From Treponema_I sp045599005 (GTDB taxonomy: Bacteria > Spirochaetota > Spirochaetia > Treponematales > Treponemataceae): a stretch of DNA of 64,000 bases. This document shows, piece after piece, positions 37,954-46,493 of the stretch. The notes beneath the pieces are model-generated. The model was not told the origin of the DNA. It saw nothing but the letters and a program-made list of their open reading frames with translations, and searched no databases. Position 1 is the first letter of the stretch, and every line of letters begins with the position of its first letter. The translations under genes and the position numbers were made by a program. The stretch is taken from NCBI GenBank assembly GCA_045599005.1, contig JAZRVF010000026.1, positions 1 to 64,000 on the forward strand. Reading direction: 5' to 3'.

Positions 37954-38001
37954 AAACCTAAGTATATCATTTTTTTTTCTTTGCGTATATATTTTTCTTG
38001 T
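37954..38001 (+). promoter_or_regulatory. 48-bp divergent promoter region, two leaderless-type starts
   Basis: Minus strand: TATACT (37966-37961), 7 bases, parA ATG. Plus strand: TATATT (37988-37993), 8 bases, methyltransferase ATG at 38002. Neither ATG has a Shine-Dalgarno sequence. -35 boxes are not convincing on either strand. Confidence 0.45.
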
Positions 38002-39246
38002 ATGAACGATTTAGACCAGAAGGACTTGAAAAATCTGAGAAAAGCTGTTTTTTCACGATCCGCAAAAGAAGCAGATTTTGACAAGATCGTAGTGACTGCG
38101 GAGGAAAAATCCGGTTATTTCTTTGTTGAACAGTTCAAGGGTCCGCAGGTCTTTCACAGGCATGTTTCTGAGGAAGAGATCCATGGAATGATTTTTGATG
38201 CCCTGGAAGCGGTCGGTTCTTCCTCCGGTTTCAGACAGATCGATATTTTCTGCCGGGAGCAGAACACAAGCATTCTTTCCAGTAAAAAAGGCAAAACTTC
38301 AATAATCAGAAAAAAACTGCAGGAAGAAAGTGCAGTCTCATCACCGTTGGCAGCTCTTACAAAGCCCCAGAATAAAAATGGTGGTGCAGGGGTGAACCGG
38401 CGGAAAAATTACATTCTGGAGCCTGACAGACCGCTTCTTTTTCTGCAGAAACTAGGAATCATGACAAAAGAAGGTCAGGTTCATGCGGCAAAATATGACA
38501 AATTCAGACAGATCAACCGTTTCCTTGAATATGCGACGGACATCCTTCCTGAACTGGCAGAAAAAAGCGAGTCAGACGGCAGTCCGGCATTTTCTGAGGA
38601 GAAGCCTCTTACAATCATTGATTTCGGATGTGGCAAGGCATACCTGACTTTTGCCCTGTATTACTGGCTCAATGAAATCAGGGGGATCCCGGCAGCGATA
38701 ATCGGCCTGGACTTGAAGAAAGATGTGATCAGAGATTGCGCTTCTCTTGCGGAAACCTGCGGTTTTAACAGGCTGCATTTTGAGTGTGGTGACATAGCCC
38801 GGTACCGCAGAGAACACCCGGAGATGCAGGTGGACGCAGTTGTTACCCTTCATGCCTGTGACACTGCAACGGATTTTGCCCTTGCTTTTGCGGTTGAACA
38901 TGAGGCAAAGGCAATTCTCTCTGTCCCATGCTGTCAGCACGAACTTAACTCTGCTTTGGGCAGGCATGCAGGAGACGGTTCCTATGATGAATTCCTTAAG
39001 TACGGTATTGTGAAGGAACGTTTCTGTGCTCTTGCAACGGATCTGAACAGAGCCGCGATTCTTGAGGACAAAGGATATAAAGTCCAGCTTTTGGAATTTA
39101 TCGACATGGAAGGCACTCCGAAGAATCTGCTGATACGGGCAGTTAAAAGGCAGAAAAATCAGGAGAAAAGTCCGGATTCTGCTCCTCAGAGTATAACTGC
39201 GGGGCTGAAGGCTAGACTTACTCTGGAAAAACTGCTTTACAGCTGA
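38002..39246 (+). CDS. SAM-dependent methyltransferase (probably RNA-directed)
   Basis: 414 residues from the ATG at 38002; a TTG at 37981 would add seven unlikely residues. The N-terminal ~115 residues form a separate domain (FKGPQVFHRHVSEEE, SSKKGKTSIIRKKL). The Rossmann core has motif I LTIIDFGCGKAYLTFAL, then IGLDLKKDVI, VVTLHACDTATDFALA and the Cys-rich PCCQHEL. The PCCQHEL loop is shared with METTL25/RRNAD1-like and Trm13-like enzymes, which points to RNA as a substrate; that is inference. It is divergent from parA. Confidence 0.75.
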   Translation: MNDLDQKDLKNLRKAVFSRSAKEADFDKIVVTAEEKSGYFFVEQFKGPQVFHRHVSEEEIHGMIFDALEAVGSSSGFRQIDIFCREQNTSILSSKKGKTSIIRKKLQEESAVSSPLAALTKPQNKNGGAGVNRRKNYILEPDRPLLFLQKLGIMTKEGQVHAAKYDKFRQINRFLEYATDILPELAEKSESDGSPAFSEEKPLTIIDFGCGKAYLTFALYYWLNEIRGIPAAIIGLDLKKDVIRDCASLAETCGFNRLHFECGDIARYRREHPEMQVDAVVTLHACDTATDFALAFAVEHEAKAILSVPCCQHELNSALGRHAGDGSYDEFLKYGIVKERFCALATDLNRAAILEDKGYKVQLLEFIDMEGTPKNLLIRAVKRQKNQEKSPDSAPQSITAGLKARLTLEKLLYS

Positions 39247-39326
39247 AGACAATAAAAACCATACACAGGCTTTGTGAAGAATAAATTACATTTTGTGATT
39301 GTTTTTTTACAAATAATACTGTTGTG

Positions 39327-39356
39327 TTGAAGAATTTCCATAAATGGGATTATACT
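39327..39356 (+). promoter_or_regulatory. Promoter of small outer-membrane-like protein
   Basis: TTGAAG (39327-39332), spacer 18, TATACT (39351-39356). The start site would be near 39363, giving a leader of about 58 bases ending in the CAAAGGAGAAG ribosome site. Confidence 0.65.
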
Positions 39357-39420
39357 GGTTTATGTTGATACAGTGTTTTTGCACACTGTTGATGACGCGA
39401 TGTTTCAAAGGAGAAGAAAA

Positions 39421-39885
39421 ATGAAAAAAGCATTGGCATTGATTGCATGCCTTCTGGTTGCATGCGCGGTATTTGCTGAAGGATTCGGACTTATGGGTGG
39501 TGTAAGCGGTCTTACCCTGAACTATAAGCAGGATAACAGCAATATAACTTACAAAGTTGCATCAAACTTCCTTGACTTGGTTGTCGGTCTGGATATGGAT
39601 GTTGCAGAATATCCTCTGTTTACAATTGCTGATCTGCCGGTAAAACTGTACTGGGGTATCGGTGGTGATGTTGGAATTGGAAACTTCTATACTTTGTCAA
39701 TTATGGCGGACGCTGGTGCTTATGTCGGTCTCCGTATCAGATTCCTTGAAAACTGGGAAGTTTTCCTTCCCCAGCTTGGACTTAAACCGATGCTGATGGT
39801 TAACCTGGGAACTTTGGACACACATCCTATCGATTTTGATCCGTTCAACTTTGTGGGCGAGGCAGGTTTCCGTTTCTGGTTCTGA
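39421..39885 (+). CDS. Small exported beta-barrel-like protein
   Basis: 154 residues from the ATG at 39421, which follows an AAAGGAG site; the frame upstream (to 39373) is not likely to be used. The signal peptide is MKKALALIACLLVACAVFA, cut before EGFGLMGG (an alternative lipobox LVAC exists). The mature part alternates polar and hydrophobic residues and ends in GEAGFRFWF: a terminal Phe as in outer-membrane barrels handled by BamA. Six to eight short strands are possible. It stands alone between its own promoter and terminator, which suggests strong independent expression. Function unknown. Confidence 0.7.
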   Translation: MKKALALIACLLVACAVFAEGFGLMGGVSGLTLNYKQDNSNITYKVASNFLDLVVGLDMDVAEYPLFTIADLPVKLYWGIGGDVGIGNFYTLSIMADAGAYVGLRIRFLENWEVFLPQLGLKPMLMVNLGTLDTHPIDFDPFNFVGEAGFRFWF

Positions 39886-39914
39886 TCTGACCAAAACTTA
39901 AAGACTGATAATTT

Positions 39915-39955
39915 ATCCCGAAGCAGCCGGATTGTTCTGCTCCGGGATTTTTTTT
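39915..39955 (+). terminator. Terminator after small barrel-like protein
   Basis: ATCCCG-A-AGCAG pairs with CTGCT-C-CGGGAT (one mismatch) and is followed by eight T. Confidence 0.85.
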
Positions 39956-40040
39956 GCCTTGTCAGGAGGCCGAAAGTCTCAAAATATTATGTAAATAGCG
40001 AAAAAAACAGTAAAAAAAGTAAAAAAAAATATTGGAGATT

Positions 40041-40069
40041 TTGAACATTTTTAAAGCCCATGCTATACT
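40041..40069 (+). promoter_or_regulatory. Chemoreceptor gene promoter
   Basis: TTGAAC (40041-40046), spacer 17, TATACT (40064-40069) with TGC immediately before it (extended -10). This looks like a sigma-70 promoter, not a sigma-28 flagellar/chemotaxis promoter. Confidence 0.7.
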
Positions 40070-40090
40070 GAAAAGTACGTGAGGTGTCTT

Positions 40091-42205
40091 ATGAAAAAAA
40101 TCCGTTTTACACTGAAGGTCAAACTGATTCTTCTTATGGTCGGACTTCTTCTGGTCTCCATTATCGCTTTGGGAACACAGGCTGTCGGGCTTTCAAAACT
40201 CAGTCTCACAGAGGCTGCCGACAAAACTCTGTCACTTATGGCGGAATCAGTCTGTTACCAGATTGAGGAAATTGCTGAGAAGGAATTCTCGATTCTTGAG
40301 GGACTTGCAAGTGTGCAGCTGTTCCAGGATGAGACTGTCTCCCTGGAAGATAAATGTGCCCAGCTTTCAACAATGACCAATCTTGATAAGACAAAGTACG
40401 AGAACATTGCATTCTATGACCAGAACGGAGACAGTTATCTTGCAGACGGTACAAAACGCAATTTCAGTACAGCAGCATATTTCAAAGGCGCAATGGATGG
40501 AAGACGCTGGTCAAGACCGCCCCAGCTGAATGAGATCACAGGTACTGTCCTCACATTCTTCTCCGTTCCTGTAAAGAATACTTCCGGAAAGATAGTCGGT
40601 GTTCTGGTTTCAATCCTTAACGGCAATCCCTTCATGAAAGTAATCGAGAAAATCGATGTAGGTGGCGGAATGCATCCTATTGTCATAAATCTTACTGACG
40701 GTACTTATGTAGCCCTTACTGATTCAGTTGGAGAAGGTCAGGAAGACAGCCAGTATGTTTATGATCCGGATAGTGAGATAATGAAAGTTTTCAACAATGT
40801 TTTCAGCGGTGCTTCCGGCGTCTCGTCTTTCTATAATCCAACAATGAACATGCAGGTCACTGCAAGCTACCGTCCTATCCATCCGGAAAATCCTTTTGAC
40901 AACGAGACACCCTGGACTGTAATGTGTACAGCACCTTACGAAGCCTACTTCGGACGGATTGTATCTCTCAACAATGCGATTATTTATACTGTCCTGATTT
41001 TCGGTCTTGTAAGCGCACTGGTCACTCTGTTTGTTATCCGTGTGATGCTCAAGCCGCTTCTTTCCATGAAGTCTTCCATCAGGGATATTGCATCGGGAAA
41101 TGCTGACCTGACAAAACGTATCGAACTGTCTGCAAGAGACGAAGTCGGTGATGTTGTTTCAGGTTTCAACCAGTTTACAGAAAAACTCCAGACAATCATG
41201 ACCCAGGTCAAGGGATCAAAAGAGAATCTTCTGACAAACGGTGCGGATCTTGAGGCTTCCTCCCAGGATACGATTGCTTCAATTGAACAGATTATCACAA
41301 CCATTTCAGACATGGAGAACCAGCTTGGTGACCAGAACAAGAGTGTCCAGGAAACTGCTGGTGCCGTGAATGAGATCGCCTCAAACATCGAATCGCTGGA
41401 AAGAATGATTGACACCCAGGGACGCGGCATCATGGAAGCAACCTCAGCTGTTGAAGAAATGATGGGAAACATTAATTCCGTAAATATTTCTGTTGATAAA
41501 ATGGCTGCCTCTTTCCAGGATCTTGCCACTTCCGCAAATAATGGAACAATGCTTCAGAGTGATGCAAGTGAAAGAATCGAGCAGATCAGATCCCAAAGTG
41601 AGACTCTGGTTGATGCGAACATTGCGATCGCTGCCATTGCGGAACAGACAAACCTGCTTGCGATGAACGCCGCAATTGAGGCGGCACATGCCGGTGAAGC
41701 GGGAAAAGGTTTCAGTGTTGTTGCTGACGAGATCCGCAAACTTTCAGAGACTTCCAGCCAGCAGTCTCGTACAATCGGTGAACAGCTTAACAACATCCGC
41801 AGCTCAATCGAGAAGATGGTTGAGGCTTCTGTCCAGTCAAGCAATGCGTTCCAGCAGGTTTCTGACAAGATCACGGAAACCGATGAGCTGGTCCGCCAGA
41901 TTAAAGGTGCAATGGAAGAACAGACAATCGGTTCCCAGCAGATCGGTGAGGCTCTTAAGCACATGAACGAAAGTACTTCTGAAGTTCATTCAGCAAGTCA
42001 GGAAATGTCCGCTGGAAACGAGGCGATTCTTCAGGAGGTTCAGAAACTGCAGAATGCAACCTTCAAGATGAAGGAAAGCATGGATGAGGTGACCGTCGGA
42101 GCACGCAAGGCAAATGAGACCGGTGTGGTCCTCAGGTCAATTTCTGACCAGATGAAGGAAGCTATTTCTGAGATCGGTGAACAGGTGGATCAGTTCATCG
42201 TGTGA
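40091..42205 (+). CDS. Methyl-accepting chemotaxis protein
   Basis: 704 residues from the ATG at 40091 with a GAGGTG site 7 bases upstream. TM1 is at about residues 10-30. A periplasmic Cache-type sensor follows (~35-290; FYDQNGDSYLADG, GRRWSRPPQLNEITGTVLTFF in part, IVGVLVSILNG). TM2 is at ~297-318, then a HAMP domain (MLKPLLSMKSSIRDIASGNA) and a long helical signalling domain. The hairpin tip is EQTNLLAMNAAIEAAHAGEA, followed by GKGFSVVADEIRKLSE, which binds CheA/CheW. The ligand is unknown; Cache sensors commonly bind amino acids or small organic acids. Confidence 0.92.
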   Translation: MKKIRFTLKVKLILLMVGLLLVSIIALGTQAVGLSKLSLTEAADKTLSLMAESVCYQIEEIAEKEFSILEGLASVQLFQDETVSLEDKCAQLSTMTNLDKTKYENIAFYDQNGDSYLADGTKRNFSTAAYFKGAMDGRRWSRPPQLNEITGTVLTFFSVPVKNTSGKIVGVLVSILNGNPFMKVIEKIDVGGGMHPIVINLTDGTYVALTDSVGEGQEDSQYVYDPDSEIMKVFNNVFSGASGVSSFYNPTMNMQVTASYRPIHPENPFDNETPWTVMCTAPYEAYFGRIVSLNNAIIYTVLIFGLVSALVTLFVIRVMLKPLLSMKSSIRDIASGNADLTKRIELSARDEVGDVVSGFNQFTEKLQTIMTQVKGSKENLLTNGADLEASSQDTIASIEQIITTISDMENQLGDQNKSVQETAGAVNEIASNIESLERMIDTQGRGIMEATSAVEEMMGNINSVNISVDKMAASFQDLATSANNGTMLQSDASERIEQIRSQSETLVDANIAIAAIAEQTNLLAMNAAIEAAHAGEAGKGFSVVADEIRKLSETSSQQSRTIGEQLNNIRSSIEKMVEASVQSSNAFQQVSDKITETDELVRQIKGAMEEQTIGSQQIGEALKHMNESTSEVHSASQEMSAGNEAILQEVQKLQNATFKMKESMDEVTVGARKANETGVVLRSISDQMKEAISEIGEQVDQFIV

Positions 42206-42223
42206 TGGGTTTCAGTTTATAAG

Positions 42224-42286
42224 AAAGCCCGTGCAGTGGAATTCAGTTCTTCGGGACTGAGTGGTCATTGCACGGGCTTTTTTTTT
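42224..42286 (+). terminator. Terminator after chemoreceptor
   Basis: AAAGCCCGTGCAGTG pairs with CATTGCACGGGCTTT (one G-U type position), enclosing a GAATTCAGTT/GGACTGAG inner region; nine T follow. It is located between convergent genes. Confidence 0.88.
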
Positions 42287-42322
42287 GTATCTGCGGGAAA
42301 AATGAAGACAATGTCCGGCGGT

Positions 42323-43183
42323 TCAGGAAAAGTGCTTCCGGTATTCAGTGGGGCTCATGTTCATGAATTTACGGAAACAGCGGCAGAAATAATTGCTGTC
42401 GTTGTAACCAAGATCATAGGCTATTTCCGTCACGGTTTTATGGGTCTGAGTAAGCTGGTTGCTTGCGTCAAACATCCGGAGCCGGTTCTGGTAGACGAAA
42501 GGCGCATAACCGGTGATCCGTTTGAAAGTTCGCAGGACGCTGCTTTCTGACATGTTGGACATATCCGTCAGCTCGGGCATAGAGATATTTGTCTTGTAAT
42601 TTTTCTCCATGAAGGCAATCAGGCTTACAGCGGAAGTGTTTTCAGTTGATGAGGAGAAGTTCCGGTTGTTGAAAACCCGGAGCAGATACATTATCAGCTG
42701 GATCAGAAGTGTGTGCACCTGAATCTTGTAGCCTAGATTCTGATTTGTGATTTCCTGTTTCACTGATTCGATGATGGCCTGGATCTCAAAAAGCTGGAAT
42801 TTGTTCAGGTTGAAGGATTGAATGGGCTGGGTTGCCGCCACTGCCCGTGAGAGAGGTTCGAACAGTGTGGAGAAGCCGGTAATTTCTTTCAGGTCATAGT
42901 CGGAATCATACAGAAATGAATTCAGCAGCATTATGTTTGTAAGAACAAGATTGTCAACTTTCGAGAAGCCATGCGCCTGTCCCGGTTTTACGCAGAAAAC
43001 ATCTCCGGCTTTGATCTCTTTGGAACCCTGGTTTGTTATGTGCATTCCGGTTCCATTGAGAACAATCACAAGTTCAAAAAAATCGTGAGTATGAAGTGGA
43101 AAAGGCGGTTGGGGATTGCGTGCCTCGAAATGAACAGGAACGGATGCCCCTTCCCAGAATTTGTTTGCAAACAGCTGATACAT
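42323..43183 (-). CDS. AraC-family transcriptional regulator with N-terminal cupin
   Basis: 286 residues. Residues ~15-90 form a cupin ligand domain (PPFPLHTHDFFELVIVLNGTG, in part; AGDVFCVKPGQAHGF), as in RhaR/RhaS-like regulators. The two helix-turn-helices are at the C-terminus (ISMPELTDMSNMSESSVLRTFK; TEIAYDLGYNDSNYFCRCFR, the AraC signature; then MSPTEYRKHF). It is divergent from malate dehydrogenase, but this subfamily usually responds to sugars, so control of the succinate operon is only a possibility. No ribosome site; promoter directly abuts the ATG. Confidence 0.85.
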   Translation of the reverse strand: MYQLFANKFWEGASVPVHFEARNPQPPFPLHTHDFFELVIVLNGTGMHITNQGSKEIKAGDVFCVKPGQAHGFSKVDNLVLTNIMLLNSFLYDSDYDLKEITGFSTLFEPLSRAVAATQPIQSFNLNKFQLFEIQAIIESVKQEITNQNLGYKIQVHTLLIQLIMYLLRVFNNRNFSSSTENTSAVSLIAFMEKNYKTNISMPELTDMSNMSESSVLRTFKRITGYAPFVYQNRLRMFDASNQLTQTHKTVTEIAYDLGYNDSNYFCRCFRKFMNMSPTEYRKHFS

Positions 43184-43190
43184 TGACGGA

Positions 43191-43219
43191 ATTATGCTAA
43201 ATCAAAACGGATTTGTCAA
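43191..43219 (-). promoter_or_regulatory. araC-type gene promoter, leaderless type
   Basis: Minus strand: consensus -35 TTGACA (43219-43214), 17-base spacer, -10 CATAAT (43196-43191), then 7 bases to the ATG. No Shine-Dalgarno. This is the best of the four leaderless-type starts in the window. Confidence 0.7.
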
Positions 43220-43245
43220 GTTTTGAGATTTTTCAGAAAGGGAAG

Positions 43246-43286
43246 GGTTTTCTATAAAAAATTATCAATAATTTTCTATAGAAACC
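43246..43286 (+). promoter_or_regulatory. 41-bp near-perfect palindrome upstream of mdh
   Basis: Outer arms GGTTTTCTATA and TATAGAAACC (one extra T), inner arms AAAATTAT and ATAATTTT, centre CA. It ends one base before the mdh -35 box and lies outside both predicted transcripts, so it should act as DNA: a large operator or cruciform. Confidence 0.6.
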
Positions 43287-43316
43287 TTTACAAGAATACG
43301 GGTAAAAAGTTATATT
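43287..43316 (+). promoter_or_regulatory. mdh promoter candidate
   Basis: TTTACA (43287-43292), spacer 18, TATATT (43311-43316); start site near 43323. The palindrome abuts the -35. Confidence 0.5.
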
Positions 43317-43376
43317 GAAGATGAGAAAATACATACTAATACGCATTTTTTTTGCGAATTACAGGATGGTTCAATA

Positions 43377-44324
43377 ATGGCAAACAAAGTCACTATCATC
43401 GGTGCCGGCAGTGTCGGTGCAACAATCGGTTACACTCTGGCAGTTCAGGGTGCAGCTTCAGAAATCGTATTCATTGACATCAACAACGAAAAAGCTTTGG
43501 GCGAAGCACTTGATATTCAGCAGGGAGCTTCTTTCTGTGCTCCATGTGTTGTCCGTGCAGGAACATATGAGGATGCAAAAAACTCAGATTTTGTAATCTT
43601 CACTTCTGGAATGGCACGCAAACCCGGACAGACACGTCTGGATCTTACACAGGCAAACGTCAATATCACAAAGTCTGTTATTCCTGAGATCACAAAGGCT
43701 GCACCGAATGCAATTTACATCATCGTCGCAAATCCTGTGGACATTCTTACATACCAGTTCATCAAGACTTCAGGAATCCCTGAGAACCACATCATCGGTT
43801 CAGGAACTCTTCTTGACACATCACGTCTCCGCGACACACTGGCCCAGCATTACGGTGTAAGCCAGCGCAGTGTCCATGCCTACGTGTTCGGTGAGCATGG
43901 AGACAGTTCATTTGTGCCGTGGTCACTGGCTCACATCGGTAACGTTTCAATCGATGAATATGGCAAATTCGCTCCCAGCAAGGGAAAATCAGTTGCGGCT
44001 CCTGTTCATGCAGAAGTTGAAGACTTTGTCCGCAAATCAGGCGGTATCATCATCAAGCAGAAAGGTGCCACATTCTATGCAATCGCTATTTCCGTATGTC
44101 ACCTGGTACGCTGTATCATGAACGGTTCTGACACAGTGATGACTGTTTCTTCAATGCTCCATGGTGAGTATGGAATTGAGGACGTATGTCTCAGCACACT
44201 GTCAATCGTAAACAAGGACGGAGTTGCCGGAAAAATCGTGGCTCCTATGACAGATGAGGAAGTTGCTCTTCTCCACAAGAGTTCAGAGGCACTTAAAGAC
44301 GTTATCAAACAGATTCAGTTCTAA
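43377..44324 (+). CDS. mdh: LDH-like malate dehydrogenase (Arg at the specificity position)
   Basis: 315 residues. NAD fold GAGSVGATIG with Asp34 for the NADH ribose. Overall the sequence is LDH-like (ANPVDILTYQFIKTSG, GSGTLLDTSRLR, GEHGDSS). Catalytic residues are Asp147, Arg150 and His174, with loop Arg87. In the mobile loop GMARKPGQTRLDL, Arg81 occupies position 102 of lactate dehydrogenase numbering, where LDH has Gln and malate dehydrogenase has Arg. Arg there selects oxaloacetate over pyruvate. The neighbour fumC agrees: NADH reduces oxaloacetate to malate on the way to succinate. Automated annotation may call it L-lactate dehydrogenase. Confidence 0.75.
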   Translation: MANKVTIIGAGSVGATIGYTLAVQGAASEIVFIDINNEKALGEALDIQQGASFCAPCVVRAGTYEDAKNSDFVIFTSGMARKPGQTRLDLTQANVNITKSVIPEITKAAPNAIYIIVANPVDILTYQFIKTSGIPENHIIGSGTLLDTSRLRDTLAQHYGVSQRSVHAYVFGEHGDSSFVPWSLAHIGNVSIDEYGKFAPSKGKSVAAPVHAEVEDFVRKSGGIIIKQKGATFYAIAISVCHLVRCIMNGSDTVMTVSSMLHGEYGIEDVCLSTLSIVNKDGVAGKIVAPMTDEEVALLHKSSEALKDVIKQIQF

Positions 44325-44337
44325 ATGATTGATCACG

Positions 44338-44375
44338 ACGGGTTGCACGGTTATGCCGGGGGCAGCCCGTTTTTT
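44338..44375 (+). terminator. Terminator/attenuator between mdh and fumC
   Basis: ACGGGTTGC pairs with GCAGCCCGT (one G-U) and six T follow. mdh can thus be expressed above the downstream genes; fumC may also have its own start in this gap. Confidence 0.8.
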
Positions 44376-44408
44376 GCTACAGTTATCAATTGCAAGGAAT
44401 AGATAAAT

Positions 44409-45830
44409 ATGGAAGAATTCAGAATTGAACACGATTCAATGGGCGAAATGAAAGTTCCTGCCGACAAGTATTGGGCTGCACAGACAGAGCGCAGTCACGA
44501 GAATTTCAAGATCGGTGTCGGAATTGAGACTATGCCCCGTGAGATCACAAGAGCTTTCGGTGTGCTTAAAAAAGCTGCCGCAATGGCAAACAATCAGCTT
44601 AAACCTGAGAAAATGACTGCAGAGAAACTGGCCGCAATCAGTGCTGCCTGTGATGAAGTCATTTCCGGAAGCCTGAACGAGCATTTCCCGCTTGTTGTAT
44701 GGCAGACAGGAAGCGGTACCCAGAGCAACATGAATGCAAACGAAGTTATCGCAAACCGCGGAAATGAGATTGCATCCGGTCTTGAAAAAGGCGGTTCTCT
44801 TAAAGCCGGCGCGACTGTAACAAAACTTCTGCATCCTAATGACGACATCAACATGAGCCAGTCTTCAAATGATACTTTCCCCACTGCAATGCACATTGCT
44901 GCAGTAACTGCGATTGAAGACAGCGTGATTCCTGCGATCGACACACTGGTTGCAACATTCAGACGCCTGGAAGCAGAGAATGAAGGCATCGTAAAAAGCG
45001 GACGCACCCACCTTCAGGATGCAACACCCATTAAATTCAGCCAGGAGATTTCCGGCTGGAGAAGCAGCCTTGAACGGGACAAAGAACTGCTGGAGCGTGC
45101 CCTTCCTCCTTTGAAGGAACTTGCTCTTGGTGGAACTGCTGTAGGTACAGGACTCAACACACCCAAAGGTTTTGACGTAAAGGTTGCCGAAGCTGTCTCA
45201 ACACTCACAGGAAAACAGTTTGTGACTGCGTCCAATAAATTCCACGCACTTACAAGCAAGGACGAACTGGTTTTTGCACACGGTGCGCTTAAGGCTCTCG
45301 CCTGTGACATGATGAAGATTGCCAATGACGTACGTTGGCTTGCTTCCGGTCCCCGTGACGGTCTGGGAGAGATTCGCATTCCTGAGAACGAGCCCGGTTC
45401 ATCAATCATGCCCGGAAAAGTCAATCCTACCCAGTGTGAGCAGGTCACGATGGTTGCCGTTCAGGTAATGGGTAACGATGTTGCTGTGGGAATGGCCGCA
45501 AGCCAGGGTAACTTTGAGCTGAACGTATTCATGCCCGTCTGTATCTACAATTTCCTTCAGAGTGCACGCCTTCTGTCAGAGTCAATCATTTCCTTCAACA
45601 GCAACTGTGCAGTTGGAATTACCGCTGACAAGGCAAAAATGCACCACAACCTGCACAATTCTCTTATGCTGGTCACTGCTCTCAATCCTTACATCGGATA
45701 TGAGAACGCTGCAAAGACAGCAAAGAAAGCATTCAAGGACAACATCAGTCTGAAAGAGGCCTGTGTTGAACTTGGCTTCCTTACAGCAGAAAAGTTTGAC
45801 GAAGTGTTCCATCCGGAACAGATGTGCTGA
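44409..45830 (+). CDS. fumC: Class II fumarase FumC
   Basis: 473 residues. Family motifs: WQTGSGTQSNMNANEVIANR, HPNDDINMSQSSNDTFPTAM, SGRTHLQDATPIKFSQEISG and the signature GSSIMPGKVNPTQCEQ. These, with GTAVGTGLNTPKGF and NFELNVFMPVCIYNFL, favour fumarase over aspartase. It is the oxygen-stable, iron-free enzyme and interconverts malate and fumarate. An AAGGAA site precedes the ATG. It starts the run of closely spaced genes leading to the fumarate reductase, so in this setting it should run in the dehydrating direction. Confidence 0.93.
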   Translation: MEEFRIEHDSMGEMKVPADKYWAAQTERSHENFKIGVGIETMPREITRAFGVLKKAAAMANNQLKPEKMTAEKLAAISAACDEVISGSLNEHFPLVVWQTGSGTQSNMNANEVIANRGNEIASGLEKGGSLKAGATVTKLLHPNDDINMSQSSNDTFPTAMHIAAVTAIEDSVIPAIDTLVATFRRLEAENEGIVKSGRTHLQDATPIKFSQEISGWRSSLERDKELLERALPPLKELALGGTAVGTGLNTPKGFDVKVAEAVSTLTGKQFVTASNKFHALTSKDELVFAHGALKALACDMMKIANDVRWLASGPRDGLGEIRIPENEPGSSIMPGKVNPTQCEQVTMVAVQVMGNDVAVGMAASQGNFELNVFMPVCIYNFLQSARLLSESIISFNSNCAVGITADKAKMHHNLHNSLMLVTALNPYIGYENAAKTAKKAFKDNISLKEACVELGFLTAEKFDEVFHPEQMC

Positions 45831-45863
45831 CATACAGACTCAGGACAGACAGGGAAGTGTGGT

Positions 45864-46484
45864 GTGATAAAAGCGGCAGTTTTTGATTTTGGAAACGTTC
45901 TCTCTCTTCACAATGACGGCACAGTTTTTGATGAAATGTCAGAGATGTGCGGCATTCCCCGTGATGTTCTTGCGACTGCCATGGTTTATCGCGGTGAATT
46001 TGACCGCGGAACCATAAGCAGTACGCAGCTTTATCAGCAGATATTGGAACGTGCCGGCTATGAGAAAGAAAGCCGGGACACAGAATTGTGTTCAAAACTT
46101 GGTAAGATGGATCTGCACAGTTGGGCAAGAATCAATGAGAAATCCTGTGCCTGGGCTCTGGAACTTCAGAAACAGGGCTTCAAGCTGGGAATCCTTTCAA
46201 ACATGCCCCACGAGTTTTTATCAGAATGCGGCGGAATGGTGCCACCTTTTGCTGCCGCTGATGCTGCGGTTTTTTCCTGCAACGTCAATCTGATCAAACC
46301 GGAACCGGCGATCTATCAGCATCTGATCGGGCAGCTTGACCTGCAGCCTGAGGAAATCGTTTTCTTTGATGACATCGGAGAAAATGTGGCTGCGGCGGAA
46401 GCATGCGGAATCAATGCAATTCAATGGAATAATCTTGAACAGGCACAGGCGGACTTTGTCAGTCTTGTGCAAAAATTACAATAA
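45864..46484 (+). CDS. HAD-superfamily hydrolase (YihX-like)
   Basis: 206 residues with a GTG start and a GGGAAG site. Motif I VFDFGNVL (Asp nucleophile, Gly at +2 as in YihX), motif II LGILSNMP, Lys in LIKPEPAIYQ and motif IV IVFFDDIGENVAAAEACG. YihX-type enzymes dephosphorylate sugar phosphates. It is embedded 33 bases after fumC and 9 bases before hdrB, so it is co-transcribed with the fumarate-reduction genes; a direct role there is not obvious. A repair or housekeeping phosphatase carried along in the operon is equally possible. Confidence 0.82.
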   Translation: MIKAAVFDFGNVLSLHNDGTVFDEMSEMCGIPRDVLATAMVYRGEFDRGTISSTQLYQQILERAGYEKESRDTELCSKLGKMDLHSWARINEKSCAWALELQKQGFKLGILSNMPHEFLSECGGMVPPFAAADAAVFSCNVNLIKPEPAIYQHLIGQLDLQPEEIVFFDDIGENVAAAEACGINAIQWNNLEQAQADFVSLVQKLQ

Positions 46485-46493
46485 GGAAACGGT

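Noticed and set aside
43377..44324. L-lactate dehydrogenase
   Set aside because: Overall text is LDH-like, but the specificity residue is Arg rather than Gln and the neighbours are fumarase and fumarate reductase.
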